A stretch of DNA of 64,000 bases, taken from contig LSRX01001158.1 of assembly GCA_001939145.1 (NCBI GenBank), forward strand, positions 1 to 64,000, read 5' to 3'. The notes beneath the pieces are model-generated. The model was given only the letters and a program-made list of their open reading frames with translations. It searched no databases and was not told the origin of the DNA. This document shows positions 8,764-17,577 of the stretch, piece after piece (the stretch's first letter is position 1; every line of letters begins with the position of its first letter). A program made the translations under genes and the position numbers. This DNA is from Symbiodinium microadriaticum. Lineage: Eukaryota; Sar; Dinophyceae; Suessiales; Symbiodiniaceae.

Positions 8764-11700
8764 TCGGAAAGTAAAAGTGTTGACCTGGCTGTCACCTGCT
8801 TCAGCTTGATTTTGCGTCGTTCGCGCTGAGCTTTCCTTAGGAGAGCACGGCGTTCCTCCTCTACGGCGTCGGCTGCTGACTGCTTGACGTTCAACAGTCC
8901 ATCCTTCTTGAAACGGCAGTAAAGAATGTCCTCCATGGGCTTGGTCAGGCAATCACCATACTGCCGCCACGTTGGCACCCAGTGGAGGGAAGCCAACTTC
9001 TCTTGCACCATCTGACGAATGCCCAGGATGTCGAGGGAGGTCTGGCGTTCAGCCGCCAACTGATTCGATCCGTGAACATGATCGAAGAGGCTGCGCGCAT
9101 CAGTGACCAAGTGGCCTCTTGTCACCATCTCTTGCCGCCAGGTGGGAGACGTCTCGATCTTGCCGAGGTAGAGGGCGTCCCACAGCTTCATGTTATACAC
9201 AAGCCGGTCGGAGCTTGATGACATAGCACAACACTCAGCAGCCATGGAGCTCCTCACCACGCGACTTATCTTGTTGCTGTGGAACTCCAGGAGATTCGCG
9301 GTCCCACTGGTGCTCAGGGTGTCAGGTTCCACCAGGAAGTGGGCTTCTCCACGTTGAGCCGCCAAGTTTCCTCCACTGCCGAGGGCCGCGTCGAAGTAGG
9401 TCACGAGCTCTGGGGTGCCGTTGAGGGGCCTGACGTGGAGCTTAGCCTTGCCTTCGCTGGCGAGCTGCTTCAGGTCCTCCAAGAGCTTGTTCGCCTCACT
9501 CAAGTCGGTCCACGTTGCTTGGCTCACACGTTGTGCCAAAAGGCTGACTCGGCACAACATCTCGGGAACCACGAGGTGGATGGGCCAGCGGAGCTGAGCA
9601 ATCAATCGGCGAAACTCCTTCAACCCAGCAGCGTCAAGAACCTGAGCACCACGCTTCCGGAGGACCGCCTCCTTCAAGTCCAGCACGTACTCAGTCATGT
9701 CGTTCACCATGGCGCCGTCCTCGAGGAAGACCTTCATGCCCAGGTAGGCGGCTGGTTTGGACCCAACCTCGATCCACTCCTTTATAGAGAAGCGCTCGTC
9801 GATGGCCTGCTTGGTGGCTGCTGCCTCCCTTCCGTTCTCCACAGCGAGGAAGCCGTCGTCGACGTGCAAGCAAAGAACAGCAACTGTAGTCGTACGTCCT
9901 CCTTGTTTGCGAAGTTTCACAAAGGTAGCGGGAGCGAAGGGAACCTCGACGAATCCGCAGGAGACGAGAAGTTCTCTGGCTTGCAGGTACCAGAGCCTCG
10001 GTGCCTCCGCCAAGCCGTACGCGCTCTTGAGGACCTTCCACAGGCCATGGGCGTCCACACATGATAGATCCCCAGGCGGGCGACAAAAAAGGTGACGGTC
10101 CACATTCTTCCCTGACAGGAAAGCCGTGGACACATCAAATAACCAACTTTTCCATCTCCTCTTCAAAGCGATCGCCATGCACATGCGGACTGCAGTCATC
10201 GTCGTGGTGGGGCTGTCGGTGCGGAGCTGGCCTCCGAGGATGTCTGGATCAAGGTGCCCCGGTAGCACTATGCGGGACTTGGCAACGAGGTCGGTGGATC
10301 CTGCCGTGGCCTTGTTCGTTCGAACCACTCGAGCAGGAACCCTGAAGATCCTTTCCCTAGGCACCTTGGCAGCTTCCGCGGGCGAGAGCTGCTCTATCAC
10401 ATGGTTGTCCAGCCATGCCTGCCACTCTTTGCGGTCCGACTTGTCGAAGGCGGCCTTCTCCGTCTCGTTGAAAAACTTCGGGTCCAGCTCCTTCCCATTG
10501 GCCTTCATCTTCAGGATAAAGGCCTGGGTCCTCAAGACACTCTCAGCAACGTCCGCAAAAGCCGCCTGCATCACCTCCTGGCTGGGCACGGTGACCTGGA
10601 AAACACCCTGGTCGGAGGCAACGAAAACTTTCTCTCCAGAGCGGGCACCACGTAGCTGTCGCTGGCGCTCCTTGAGCTCGCCTCTTCGTAGGTGTGCCCG
10701 GTGCTTGTCGTAGAAGAAGGTGGCTCCCCTCCACAGGTGTGGGCACTTGTGTCGTGGACGCTTGGCCACATCGTCGGGAGTTTCCTCAGCAATCATCACT
10801 TGCCGAGGGTCCTGGCCAAGCATCACTGTCACGCGATGCCGTCGCCAGCGAGGGCCAGGATTCTGCAGCCTCTTTCGGGGAGCCCGGTGGAAACGTGCAG
10901 CGGTCAACGGCATGTCCAACAAGTCTGCCAGCTTGCGAACTTGGCCTCGGGGGAGCCACTCGTTGGCAGGTGCCTCCGGATTCACGTTAAGCTCCGGCTC
11001 GGCCAGGGCGACCATGATGAAGTTCGCCACGTCACCTGTGCGCAAGCGCTTGGTGGACACCTCCTGTGCTGACTCCGGCTGGGCTGCAGCTAGCTTGCGC
11101 TTGACACTGTACGGAACGTCATCCAAGTAGTCGTACCCCTCGTCACGAACAGCATCATGGGCTACAGGGGCCTGATCCCATAGATCCTGAAGACTCTGTG
11201 GTAACGCACTATCACTAGGGACACCATCAGGAGGAGGTGGTTCATGAGGTTCTGCTTCATCTAGAAGTGACTGTTCCGCTGCACTGGACTGCATCTGAAA
11301 ACCCTCAGGGACACCATCAGGAGGAGGTTGTTCATGAGGCTCTGTTTCATCTGGCTGTGACTGTTCAGCTGCAGCTGGCCTGTTCCTCCTCGGCAAAGCG
11401 CGGGCTCCCAGGAGTTGGCGCCTTCGCTTCTTTTGAAAGGGAAGACCAAGGGACTTCTTCACGGACTTGAGACCCTGCATCATCTTTCTTGCCTCGGTCA
11501 TTCGGCGGCCGGCCCCATTAGGAACCCTGCGTGGACGTAGTCCCGAAAGCTGAGGAGCAAAGGTAGCCTCCGGTTCTTCAGGGGGAGCGGGCTCGTCAGT
11601 CATGTCGACAAACCCTTTTTCCAGCTCGGCTTCCACTTCCTTTCGCCGGAGGTCCTGCTCAGCTGGTGTGTCGTAGCCGGCTCCTTTTAGGTTGGCGGTG

Positions 11701-14700
11701 GACAACAACAAGCAACGTCCTCTCCAGGAAACGAAATACCGTTCGTGACTTTCAGGAAGGATGACCACTGCAGGTCCCCTCCAACAGCCGATATCTCGCC
11801 TGTACCGCCCCTTTCCGATGCGTGGTGACCAAAAGAACACTAGTTCGCCAGGGGCAAAGCCCCTTCGCTCGCCGGCCGGTGCCCGGCGCAAGGCCCTTTT
11901 TATTTTCTCTCTGATATCCCCCCTGAGCAGGGCGACCTTGGCTGCCGAGCGCATTTCTGCCATTCGAGCCACCTCGGAGTCAATGGAGAGGGCATGTCCA
12001 AGACTCGCAGAGGACCATATGTCTTCATCCAAGAGATCCGGGAAGCAGGCTTGGCGGCCGAAAGCCAAAAGGTGAGCTGAGTGCCCCGATCTTGAGATCA
12101 CCGCATTTTTGGCCTGAAGGGCACACGCAAGGGAAGTCTTCATCTCCACACGCCCGCATGACTGGTGCTCAGCAATGATTGCGGACCATGCGGTGCCCAG
12201 GAGTGCACCATGTCGCTCGGCATAACCATTTTGCCACGGTGAGTGGCTGCCGGCCACTCTCGAGTGAATTGAGTGGGCCTCCAGGACACCCACAAAGGCT
12301 TCCTCGAACTCACCGCCCTGGTCCAGCGTCACCCGCTGGGGCACACCGTAGATGCCCACCCATCCATTCACGAACTTGCGGGCCACGTGCTCCGGGGTGC
12401 GGTTGCGAAGGAGGCGGGCAGCATGGTACGTGGTAGCCTCATCAACCATGCTCAGGCAGACAAAGGTTTCTCCCTTGAAGTCGTGTTCAAACTTCAAGTC
12501 CAGGTGCACGGCTAGCCCAAAACTCACAGCCCGGCTGTCAGCTTTTGCTGCAAAGGGTCGTTTCGGTTGACTCCCCAGGCGACACACAGGGCAATCGAAA
12601 TGACGTGCCATTTCAATCATATCCTCGCTTGCGCCACCCAGCTGCAGCATCCTGACCAGAGTCTCGTTCGGGGGGTGGCCGAGGCGACGATGAACGATAT
12701 CTATCCGCTCCATCTTCCCTTCTTTGGCCAGCTTGGAAGGGGAGCCGGCCAACTCCTCCTCCATCTCACCCTCCTCCTCCAAAATCTCGCGGGTGACCTC
12801 GCCCATATCAACAGGAGTAGAAGGGCTGTACTGGTCCTGGGTGTCCGGACCATCATGGAGCCATTCCTGATCACTCTCCATAAGCTCCTCCTCGGCGAAG
12901 GTGGGGTTCACCACAAAGGTTTCTCCCCGACGACGGCGGCCACATGCCTCGAGGTAGGTCTGGGCTCCCTGGATAACCTCCTTGGCAAAGGCTTCTGGAA
13001 AACAGCCAGGAAAGTCTTTCGTGTCTCGCCAGAGGCCCTTGACACATGCACCACCAAGGCACGGACCATGGCGATGGCCTCCAGGACAAAGTCGGGAAAT
13101 CCGCTCCACGATCGCCTTGTGCCCCACCACTCGACGGGGCATCCTCAGAAAGAGCGGCTCGGTACGACCCCACTCTCCGGCGGGGCGCTGCAAACCAAAA
13201 GCGCACAGCTCGACCTTGCCATTGGTGAGGCCTGCCCAAGTGTCCACCACCAGAGGTTCCGCCCAAGAGCTCGACTCCAACGGGTTTTCCCCAAGTAGAG
13301 CTCCTCCACGGGCCCGGTGTCCATGAACAAGTTGCTGCACCCACGCCAACAAACGGCGATGCTTCCAAAGCTCCGCCGCCTGCGTTTCATAATCATCTCC
13401 ATGTTCCTTGCCGCCGGCTGACAACCACGGAGAGGAGGGCCAGGATATCACCAACAGGTCGGGGTCGAAGCGGCACACATAGTCCAGCGCGTCCTCCCGA
13501 TGCCTCCGGTTGTTCAGGAGGTCCCAGTTGGGCATGGCAAGCGGCTCCCCGGCTTCCCATCCAGATGCAACCGCCACCAGGGAGATCACCATGCTCATGG
13601 AAAACACCTCTAACACGTGCCAAGGGCCGGAACGCCGAACATGGCGTGGGAGCTCGGGAGCCGGTGCTGGTGTGGGGCCTGGTCGTTGTCCAAGCTCCTT
13701 GCTGATGGCTCCACGAGCCTCTCTCACTTTCTTCCGCATGGCCTTGTGAAAAAAGCACGGCTTGCCACCCACGTCTGGCACCAACTCGTCCTCGGTCTCA
13801 AAGTCGGTGTCCTCCTCGTCCTCCGCCGGGAGCACGCCAAACTCATGGCTGGTCACAGAATCCGTCTCGGCTCCGTGTCGATCCTCCGCTTCATCCTCGG
13901 AGCCGGTGTGCTCCGCGTCGGGCAACTGCTGGATGACCTTCACTCCAAGGTCATTCTCGAGCATGTCCAGCCACTCCCTGTTCCGGTGCCGGCGTGCCTC
14001 TGCACCAAAGTCGCCAAAGAACTCGTTCGGGACACGGTCGTTGGGGATGTCATTTGGCTTGATCTGCGTCTCTACCAGGACCTGCGCTGTCGCCGGGAAC
14101 GCAAAGCTGTGGGGGCTTGTCTTCAAGACCTCGGCCTTGTGCTTCATATCGTGTCCCTGCCAAGGGTCCCCTGGAGGAAAATCCACAATGGAGAGGGCAG
14201 GGTGTCTGGTGTGCGACAGCACCATGTCGTGAGTCTCGCCAAGGATGCTCAAGGTGCGCCCGGCGAAGTCGAAGCACACCCTCCACCGCGCCAGCTCGGA
14301 GGGCCCAACCAGACCAGGGCAGTCACGGGCCCCGCCGTCGACACAGGACATTCTCAAAGCATCCACCTGGCCATAAATGCCCACCGGGTACACAAAGGCC
14401 TTGTGGGACTTTTCCGGGCCACCGGCGCCGAACTGAAAAGTCTCGTCCTCCTCCACGGTTTCCCAGGTGATGCCCTTGGACTGGAGGAGCTCCTGCAAGA
14501 CACCATGCCAACTTGAGCCCGCCACAGCTGTTCGGCAGCCGCTATCCAAAATCACTTGCCCCACGGAACCGCCAAATGCAGCAAGGGCCTCCACCGGTGC
14601 TGGGGCCACATTTTCTACGACCACCGAGGATGCTAAGACACCGTGGCGCTCGGAAAAGTAAAGCACGTGCTTCAGGTCGCATGCCTTGCACCGGGCCCAG

Positions 14701-15485
14701 TGTGCATGCTGGTTGCCGCTGAAGATGAGGTCCTCGAATCGATGCACACACCGGGCCTGAGTCACTGAAGCCACCGGGGAGGCCGACGAAGGAATAGTGC
14801 GGCGGCCGTTCCAAGACCGCTGCCACAGTTCATGGCGAAATTCCTCCATCTCCCGCTGTAACACAGCCTTGGCCTTGTCCCTCCCATTGCGGTCCTTCCT
14901 CTCTGGAAGTCGTAGTACAGGAGGTTGCGGAGGAACAGGACCATGCAGAACAGTGGAAGTCTCAGGCCATGGGGGCGCTGTGCTCGGTGGCTTCTCTCTC
15001 TCACGTTCATATCCAGCGGGGCGTGGTCTCACTGGAAGCTGGCTGGGCTGCGAACTCAACCCTTCATCTTGTTCTTCCTGCTCCAGCCATCGTCGCAAGC
15101 TCTTCTTATCCTCCTTGCTCAGGCTATCGACAGCTGCCAAAGCCTCCAGAGGGGAGAGCTTGACCTTAGCCTCGCGGTCCCTCGTCTTGCCCAATGCCGC
15201 CTTGGACACCCTTACGTCATGCATGGGCCTCGGGATCGGCTCAAGTGCTGGGCCTGCCGAGGATGTCTCCACGTAGAGCTCGTCATCGCCATCGCCCACC
15301 ACCTGCCACTCCCTCTTTGCAGCTGCAGCAGGGGGCGAGCCGGCCACAAAGGTGAAGTTCACGAAATTCACCGCCTCATCTCGTCGTTGCCCCCCTGGTC
15401 GGTGTGGCGGGTCCTTGCCAGCCAGAACATTGGGGCAGCACGGGTCGCCCCTCCAGTGTCCGGTCTGTCCACAGCTGGCACACGT
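8736..15485 (-). CDS. pol: Copia gag-pol frame: zinc knuckle, protease, MTase-like insert, integrase, RT, RNase H
   Basis: The frame is open from just after the TGA. Residues are numbered from the GTG at 15371. Before that lies a knuckle of form CX2CX4HX5C. Residues ~268-385 hold the aspartic protease with Asp-Ser-Gly at 276-278. Residues ~581-800 are an insert resembling a cytosine-C5 methyltransferase (see findings). The integrase zinc finger is H894-x4-H899-x27-C927-x2-C930; its catalytic triad is D958, D1017, E1052. Residues ~1160-1670 are a Pro/Glu/Arg-rich linker with an internal duplication (AAEQS...DGVP at ~1335 and ~1364). Reverse transcriptase has D1746 and the HVDD box (D1838, D1839). 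RNase H has D1994, E2046, D2091. The protein is 2,211 residues long from the GTG, and all enzymatic motifs look intact, so the element may be active if the TGA is passed. The frame ends inside the 3' LTR. Confidence 0.95.
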   Translation of the reverse strand, partial: TCASCGQTGHWRGDPCCPNVLAGKDPPHRPGGQRRDEAVNFVNFTFVAGSPPAAAAKREWQVVGDGDDELYVETSSAGPALEPIPRPMHDVRVSKAALGKTRDREAKVKLSPLEALAAVDSLSKEDKKSLRRWLEQEEQDEGLSSQPSQLPVRPRPAGYEREREKPPSTAPPWPETSTVLHGPVPPQPPVLRLPERKDRNGRDKAKAVLQREMEEFRHELWQRSWNGRRTIPSSASPVASVTQARCVHRFEDLIFSGNQHAHWARCKACDLKHVLYFSERHGVLASSVVVENVAPAPVEALAAFGGSVGQVILDSGCRTAVAGSSWHGVLQELLQSKGITWETVEEDETFQFGAGGPEKSHKAFVYPVGIYGQVDALRMSCVDGGARDCPGLVGPSELARWRVCFDFAGRTLSILGETHDMVLSHTRHPALSIVDFPPGDPWQGHDMKHKAEVLKTSPHSFAFPATAQVLVETQIKPNDIPNDRVPNEFFGDFGAEARRHRNREWLDMLENDLGVKVIQQLPDAEHTGSEDEAEDRHGAETDSVTSHEFGVLPAEDEEDTDFETEDELVPDVGGKPCFFHKAMRKKVREARGAISKELGQRPGPTPAPAPELPRHVRRSGPWHVLEVFSMSMVISLVAVASGWEAGEPLAMPNWDLLNNRRHREDALDYVCRFDPDLLVISWPSSPWLSAGGKEHGDDYETQAAELWKHRRLLAWVQQLVHGHRARGGALLGENPLESSSWAEPLVVDTWAGLTNGKVELCAFGLQRPAGEWGRTEPLFLRMPRRVVGHKAIVERISRLCPGGHRHGPCLGGACVKGLWRDTKDFPGCFPEAFAKEVIQGAQTYLEACGRRRRGETFVVNPTFAEEELMESDQEWLHDGPDTQDQYSPSTPVDMGEVTREILEEEGEMEEELAGSPSKLAKEGKMERIDIVHRRLGHPPNETLVRMLQLGGASEDMIEMARHFDCPVCRLGSQPKRPFAAKADSRAVSFGLAVHLDLKFEHDFKGETFVCLSMVDEATTYHAARLLRNRTPEHVARKFVNGWVGIYGVPQRVTLDQGGEFEEAFVGVLEAHSIHSRVAGSHSPWQNGYAERHGALLGTAWSAIIAEHQSCGRVEMKTSLACALQAKNAVISRSGHSAHLLAFGRQACFPDLLDEDIWSSASLGHALSIDSEVARMAEMRSAAKVALLRGDIREKIKRALRRAPAGERRGFAPGELVFFWSPRIGKGRYRRDIGCWRGPAVVILPESHERYFVSWRGRCLLLSTANLKGAGYDTPAEQDLRRKEVEAELEKGFVDMTDEPAPPEEPEATFAPQLSGLRPRRVPNGAGRRMTEARKMMQGLKSVKKSLGLPFQKKRRRQLLGARALPRRNRPAAAEQSQPDETEPHEQPPPDGVPEGFQMQSSAAEQSLLDEAEPHEPPPPDGVPSDSALPQSLQDLWDQAPVAHDAVRDEGYDYLDDVPYSVKRKLAAAQPESAQEVSTKRLRTGDVANFIMVALAEPELNVNPEAPANEWLPRGQVRKLADLLDMPLTAARFHRAPRKRLQNPGPRWRRHRVTVMLGQDPRQVMIAEETPDDVAKRPRHKCPHLWRGATFFYDKHRAHLRRGELKERQRQLRGARSGEKVFVASDQGVFQVTVPSQEVMQAAFADVAESVLRTQAFILKMKANGKELDPKFFNETEKAAFDKSDRKEWQAWLDNHVIEQLSPAEAAKVPRERIFRVPARVVRTNKATAGSTDLVAKSRIVLPGHLDPDILGGQLRTDSPTTTMTAVRMCMAIALKRRWKSWLFDVSTAFLSGKNVDRHLFCRPPGDLSCVDAHGLWKVLKSAYGLAEAPRLWYLQARELLVSCGFVEVPFAPATFVKLRKQGGRTTTVAVLCLHVDDGFLAVENGREAAATKQAIDERFSIKEWIEVGSKPAAYLGMKVFLEDGAMVNDMTEYVLDLKEAVLRKRGAQVLDAAGLKEFRRLIAQLRWPIHLVVPEMLCRVSLLAQRVSQATWTDLSEANKLLEDLKQLASEGKAKLHVRPLNGTPELVTYFDAALGSGGNLAAQRGEAHFLVEPDTLSTSGTANLLEFHSNKISRVVRSSMAAECCAMSSSSDRLVYNMKLWDALYLGKIETSPTWRQEMVTRGHLVTDARSLFDHVHGSNQLAAERQTSLDILGIRQMVQEKLASLHWVPTWRQYGDCLTKPMEDILYCRFKKDGLLNVKQSAADAVEEERRALLRKAQRERRKIKLKQVTARSTLLLSDVKIRACVH

Positions 15486-15488
15486 TCA
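15486..15488 (-). other. Single in-frame TGA between gag and pol
   Basis: The codons read TCC TGA ACG TGT. Gag above and protease-pol below are in the same phase: the pol GTG at 15371 lies exactly 38 codons after the stop. No other stop interrupts the ~2,800-codon frame. The stop could be read through to make Gag-Pol, or be a recent point mutation. Confidence 0.85.
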
Positions 15489-17192
15489 GGACTTCTTTTT
15501 CTCGGCAAGGGACCGGGAGGAGCCCGAAGCAGAAGACGAGGGGGGTGGACGGCTCCAGCCACGGGCCTTCCTTTGCGCCGCCTGCTTCCCTTTTGCCTTC
15601 CACCCAGCTGCGAAGGCCTCCCGGACGGTTTCGCCATCCACGGTGTCGTCCTGCGACGCCTCCTCCTCCTCGGCAACTTGCTCCTCGACAAAAGCCTGGT
15701 GCTCGGGGTTCTGGTCGTCCTCGGCAAGCAGGCCTTGGTCGGCAAACTCATCCTCCAAGACGGCCCCGGGCAACATATCGAGGTCCTCTTCCTCCTCAAT
15801 GTCCTCCAGGTCGCCGGCGGCCAGGTGCACCGCATTCTTCTTTCGGAACCCAAAGTGGCCTGGCCTTGTGCTCGGGGGTGGTCTCCTCGTCGGCGAAGAG
15901 GGCGTAGAGCTTGCCGTTGTAGAAGAGCGGCCGGAAGACACAGAGGAGCGGGAACCCGGTGCCGTGGGAACTTTTCTTTCCTCCTCGTGTACATTGGCAC
16001 AACGGTACCTGAGGGCGGCCTCGATCTGGACAGGGTCATAGCCACCAGCGCTGTAGTAGACATCGAGGCGCTCTCGGCGCCCAAGCGACGCCCGGTTCAG
16101 AAGCCGTTGTCCCCAAGCCTTAGCACTCATCACCGTCTCCGGGTCCACACGAACGTACTGGGCCTTCAAGCGCTTCATGCCCGCAACATAGCTGGCAATT
16201 GACTGGCCGGGCAATCGGCGATATCCCTGCAACTCGCGCTCTGCCCTCTCAAACTGCTCGCTGCTGGTCTCATCGTAGGACTCGTCCAGCAACTTCCACA
16301 GCACCACATCTCCTCCTGCACACGTGTACTCCGACAACGCCAGCTGGTCGAGCACATCTCTGGCATCCCCTTTGGTCGAAAGATAGACCAGCATGGTGAC
16401 CTCCTGCGCCTCGAGCTGGTAGAGCTGGGTTTGGGCTTCAATCGCCCGCTTCCATGACCTGTATTTTCTGCGGTCGCCGTAGAGTTCTTCTATCTTGACA
16501 CTGCCGATCGAGCTCTTCGGCCGCGTCTGCTCCCTCATTCTCTTCCTCAGCATAGACTTTATCTCTGAAGTCCCGGCTGAGCTCGAGCCTGCCATGGAAG
16601 GGGAACGGCTTGGTCCTCCAGGCGGCCCCTTCGGTGGGTCACTGCCCTCCTTTTTCTCACCTTGCTCTTCTGCATTTCCCTGACCGTCACCAGAAGGAAC
16701 TCCGGCAGGTCCTTGGGGAAGACCAGGATCATCACGTGCACTCGCCCTCCCCGTAGGAGAGGAGGATGTAGAAGACGGGCTTGAGGAAGAAGGGGGCCCG
16801 CCCGGGCCTGCACCATCAGCTTGCTGAGTCGTCGGCTGTGTCGTCGTCGGGAGGCCTGGCGGGCCTGTCCAAGGCCCAGCTGCGCCTGTGAAAGGGCCCA
16901 CCGGCATGCCCCAGTACGGGGGCACCTGCCAAGACCAAGGAACTGGTACTCCAGAATGTCCAGGCACGCACCCCTGAGCGGCAGCAGCATGAGGAAGGCC
17001 TCCGGCTAGCCACCCGGCAGGAACAGGAGGAGGTAGCACAGCGCCGGCAGACGCACCATTACATCCTGCATCCATCGGGGCAGCCCAGGTTCCAGGCGCA
17101 GTCTGCTGCACATTGCCCTGCACACGCATAGGCCCTAGCTCACAGGTTGGCCTACAGGAGCAGGGCCGGCCGCCTGGCTCAAAACACTCCAC
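15486..17192 (-). CDS. gag: Copia gag (capsid-like) protein
   Basis: The frame is 568 codons if counted from a GTG at 17192; the first ATG in frame is at 17129 (residue 22). Gag forms the cytoplasmic virus-like particle that packages element RNA. Residues ~50-220 are Pro/Gly/Ser-rich and probably disordered. Residues ~230-400 have the helical pattern of Copia gag (UBN2/gag_pre families): KYRSWKRAIEAQTQLYQL, then LWKLLDESYD and LQGYRRLPGQSIASYV. The tail is acidic, then basic with a run of Lys. The frame ends in TGA (15488-15486) just before a zinc knuckle, so this product lacks the nucleic-acid-binding finger that most Copia gags carry. Confidence 0.85.
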   Translation of the reverse strand: MECFEPGGRPCSCRPTCELGPMRVQGNVQQTAPGTWAAPMDAGCNGASAGAVLPPPVPAGWLAGGLPHAAAAQGCVPGHSGVPVPWSWQVPPYWGMPVGPFTGAAGPWTGPPGLPTTTQPTTQQADGAGPGGPPSSSSPSSTSSSPTGRASARDDPGLPQGPAGVPSGDGQGNAEEQGEKKEGSDPPKGPPGGPSRSPSMAGSSSAGTSEIKSMLRKRMREQTRPKSSIGSVKIEELYGDRRKYRSWKRAIEAQTQLYQLEAQEVTMLVYLSTKGDARDVLDQLALSEYTCAGGDVVLWKLLDESYDETSSEQFERAERELQGYRRLPGQSIASYVAGMKRLKAQYVRVDPETVMSAKAWGQRLLNRASLGRRERLDVYYSAGGYDPVQIEAALRYRCANVHEEERKVPTAPGSRSSVSSGRSSTTASSTPSSPTRRPPPSTRPGHFGFRKKNAVHLAAGDLEDIEEEEDLDMLPGAVLEDEFADQGLLAEDDQNPEHQAFVEEQVAEEEEASQDDTVDGETVREAFAAGWKAKGKQAAQRKARGWSRPPPSSSASGSSRSLAEKKKS

Positions 17193-17394
17193 GCAGAAGA
17201 CCCTGGCACATCTGGCGAAGGTTGCTCAGCTCCAGTCTGCCAGGGGTCCTCTTGGTCCCACGGATCGGCGGGAACCGGTAAAGCATGGGCTCCCACTTCT
17301 GCTGCCACGTTCGCAGACATGGCTCCAGGCACGAGGGCAAGCAGAGCAGCCTACCTACCCCTAAGGAACCAGTAGCAACCAGCTCCGCTACCAA
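17130..17394 (-). other. Retrotransposon leader with a second ATG frame
   Basis: Between the primer site and the first ATG of the main gag frame (17129) lies a 60-codon ATG frame (ATG at 17320, stop at 17135). It starts MSANVAAEVGAHALPVPAD, and its Pro/Ala-rich composition resembles gag. It overlaps the open part of the main frame in another phase. It could be a short upstream ORF, or the true gag amino end separated by an indel or a programmed shift. Confidence 0.45.
17382..17393 (-). promoter_or_regulatory. Primer-binding site
   Basis: One base inside the 5' LTR the coding strand reads TGGTAGCGGAGC. This resembles the complement of the 3' end of eukaryotic initiator methionine tRNA (TGGTAGCAGAGG type), the usual Copia primer. 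Exact pairing with this organism's tRNA cannot be checked here. Confidence 0.75.
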
Positions 17395-17572
17395 TATGGA
17401 TCGAAATACACAACCCTAAGAACAAGAACCGCAGGCAAAGCAGGCAGAGCAGCATACTCTTTTTCTTGCAAAAACGACGTCGCTGCGGATCGCTGAGCTT
17501 CTGTGCACATCAGCTGACTCAAGCGAACACAAGTGACATGCCGGTCAATGCACACAAGCTCTGATCTTCACA
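17395..17572 (-). repeat. 5' LTR of the Copia element
   Basis: 178 bp and the same sequence as the 3' LTR. It should carry the element promoter. It is short for an LTR, and I could not identify a TATA box with confidence. Confidence 0.95.
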
Positions 17573-17577
17573 GGTTC
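17573..17577. repeat. Target site duplication, right copy
   Basis: GGTTC directly outside the 5' LTR, matching 8581-8585. Confidence 0.9.

Larger units (their letters stand above)
8586..17572 (-). mobile_element. Complete Ty1/Copia LTR retrotransposon
   Basis: An 8,987-bp element lies on the minus strand. Two 178-bp LTRs at 17395-17572 (5') and 8586-8763 (3') read the same throughout at a constant offset of 8,809 bp, and the 5-bp sequence GGTTC flanks both outer ends. Identical LTRs mean a young insertion. Inside are a primer-binding site next to the 5' LTR, a gag frame, a single in-frame TGA, and a gag-pol frame with zinc knuckle, aspartic protease, a methyltransferase-like insert, integrase, reverse transcriptase and RNase H. 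Integrase before reverse transcriptase is the Copia order. I see no purine tract directly upstream of the 3' LTR: the coding strand there reads CACTTTTACTTTCCGA, which is pyrimidine-rich. Confidence 0.95.

Noticed and set aside
9279..16202. Long plus-strand frames opposite the Copia gene (for example 9279-10064, 12567-13298, 13617-14516, 14925-16202)
   Set aside because: They mirror the GC-rich third positions of the pol and gag frames and carry no domains.
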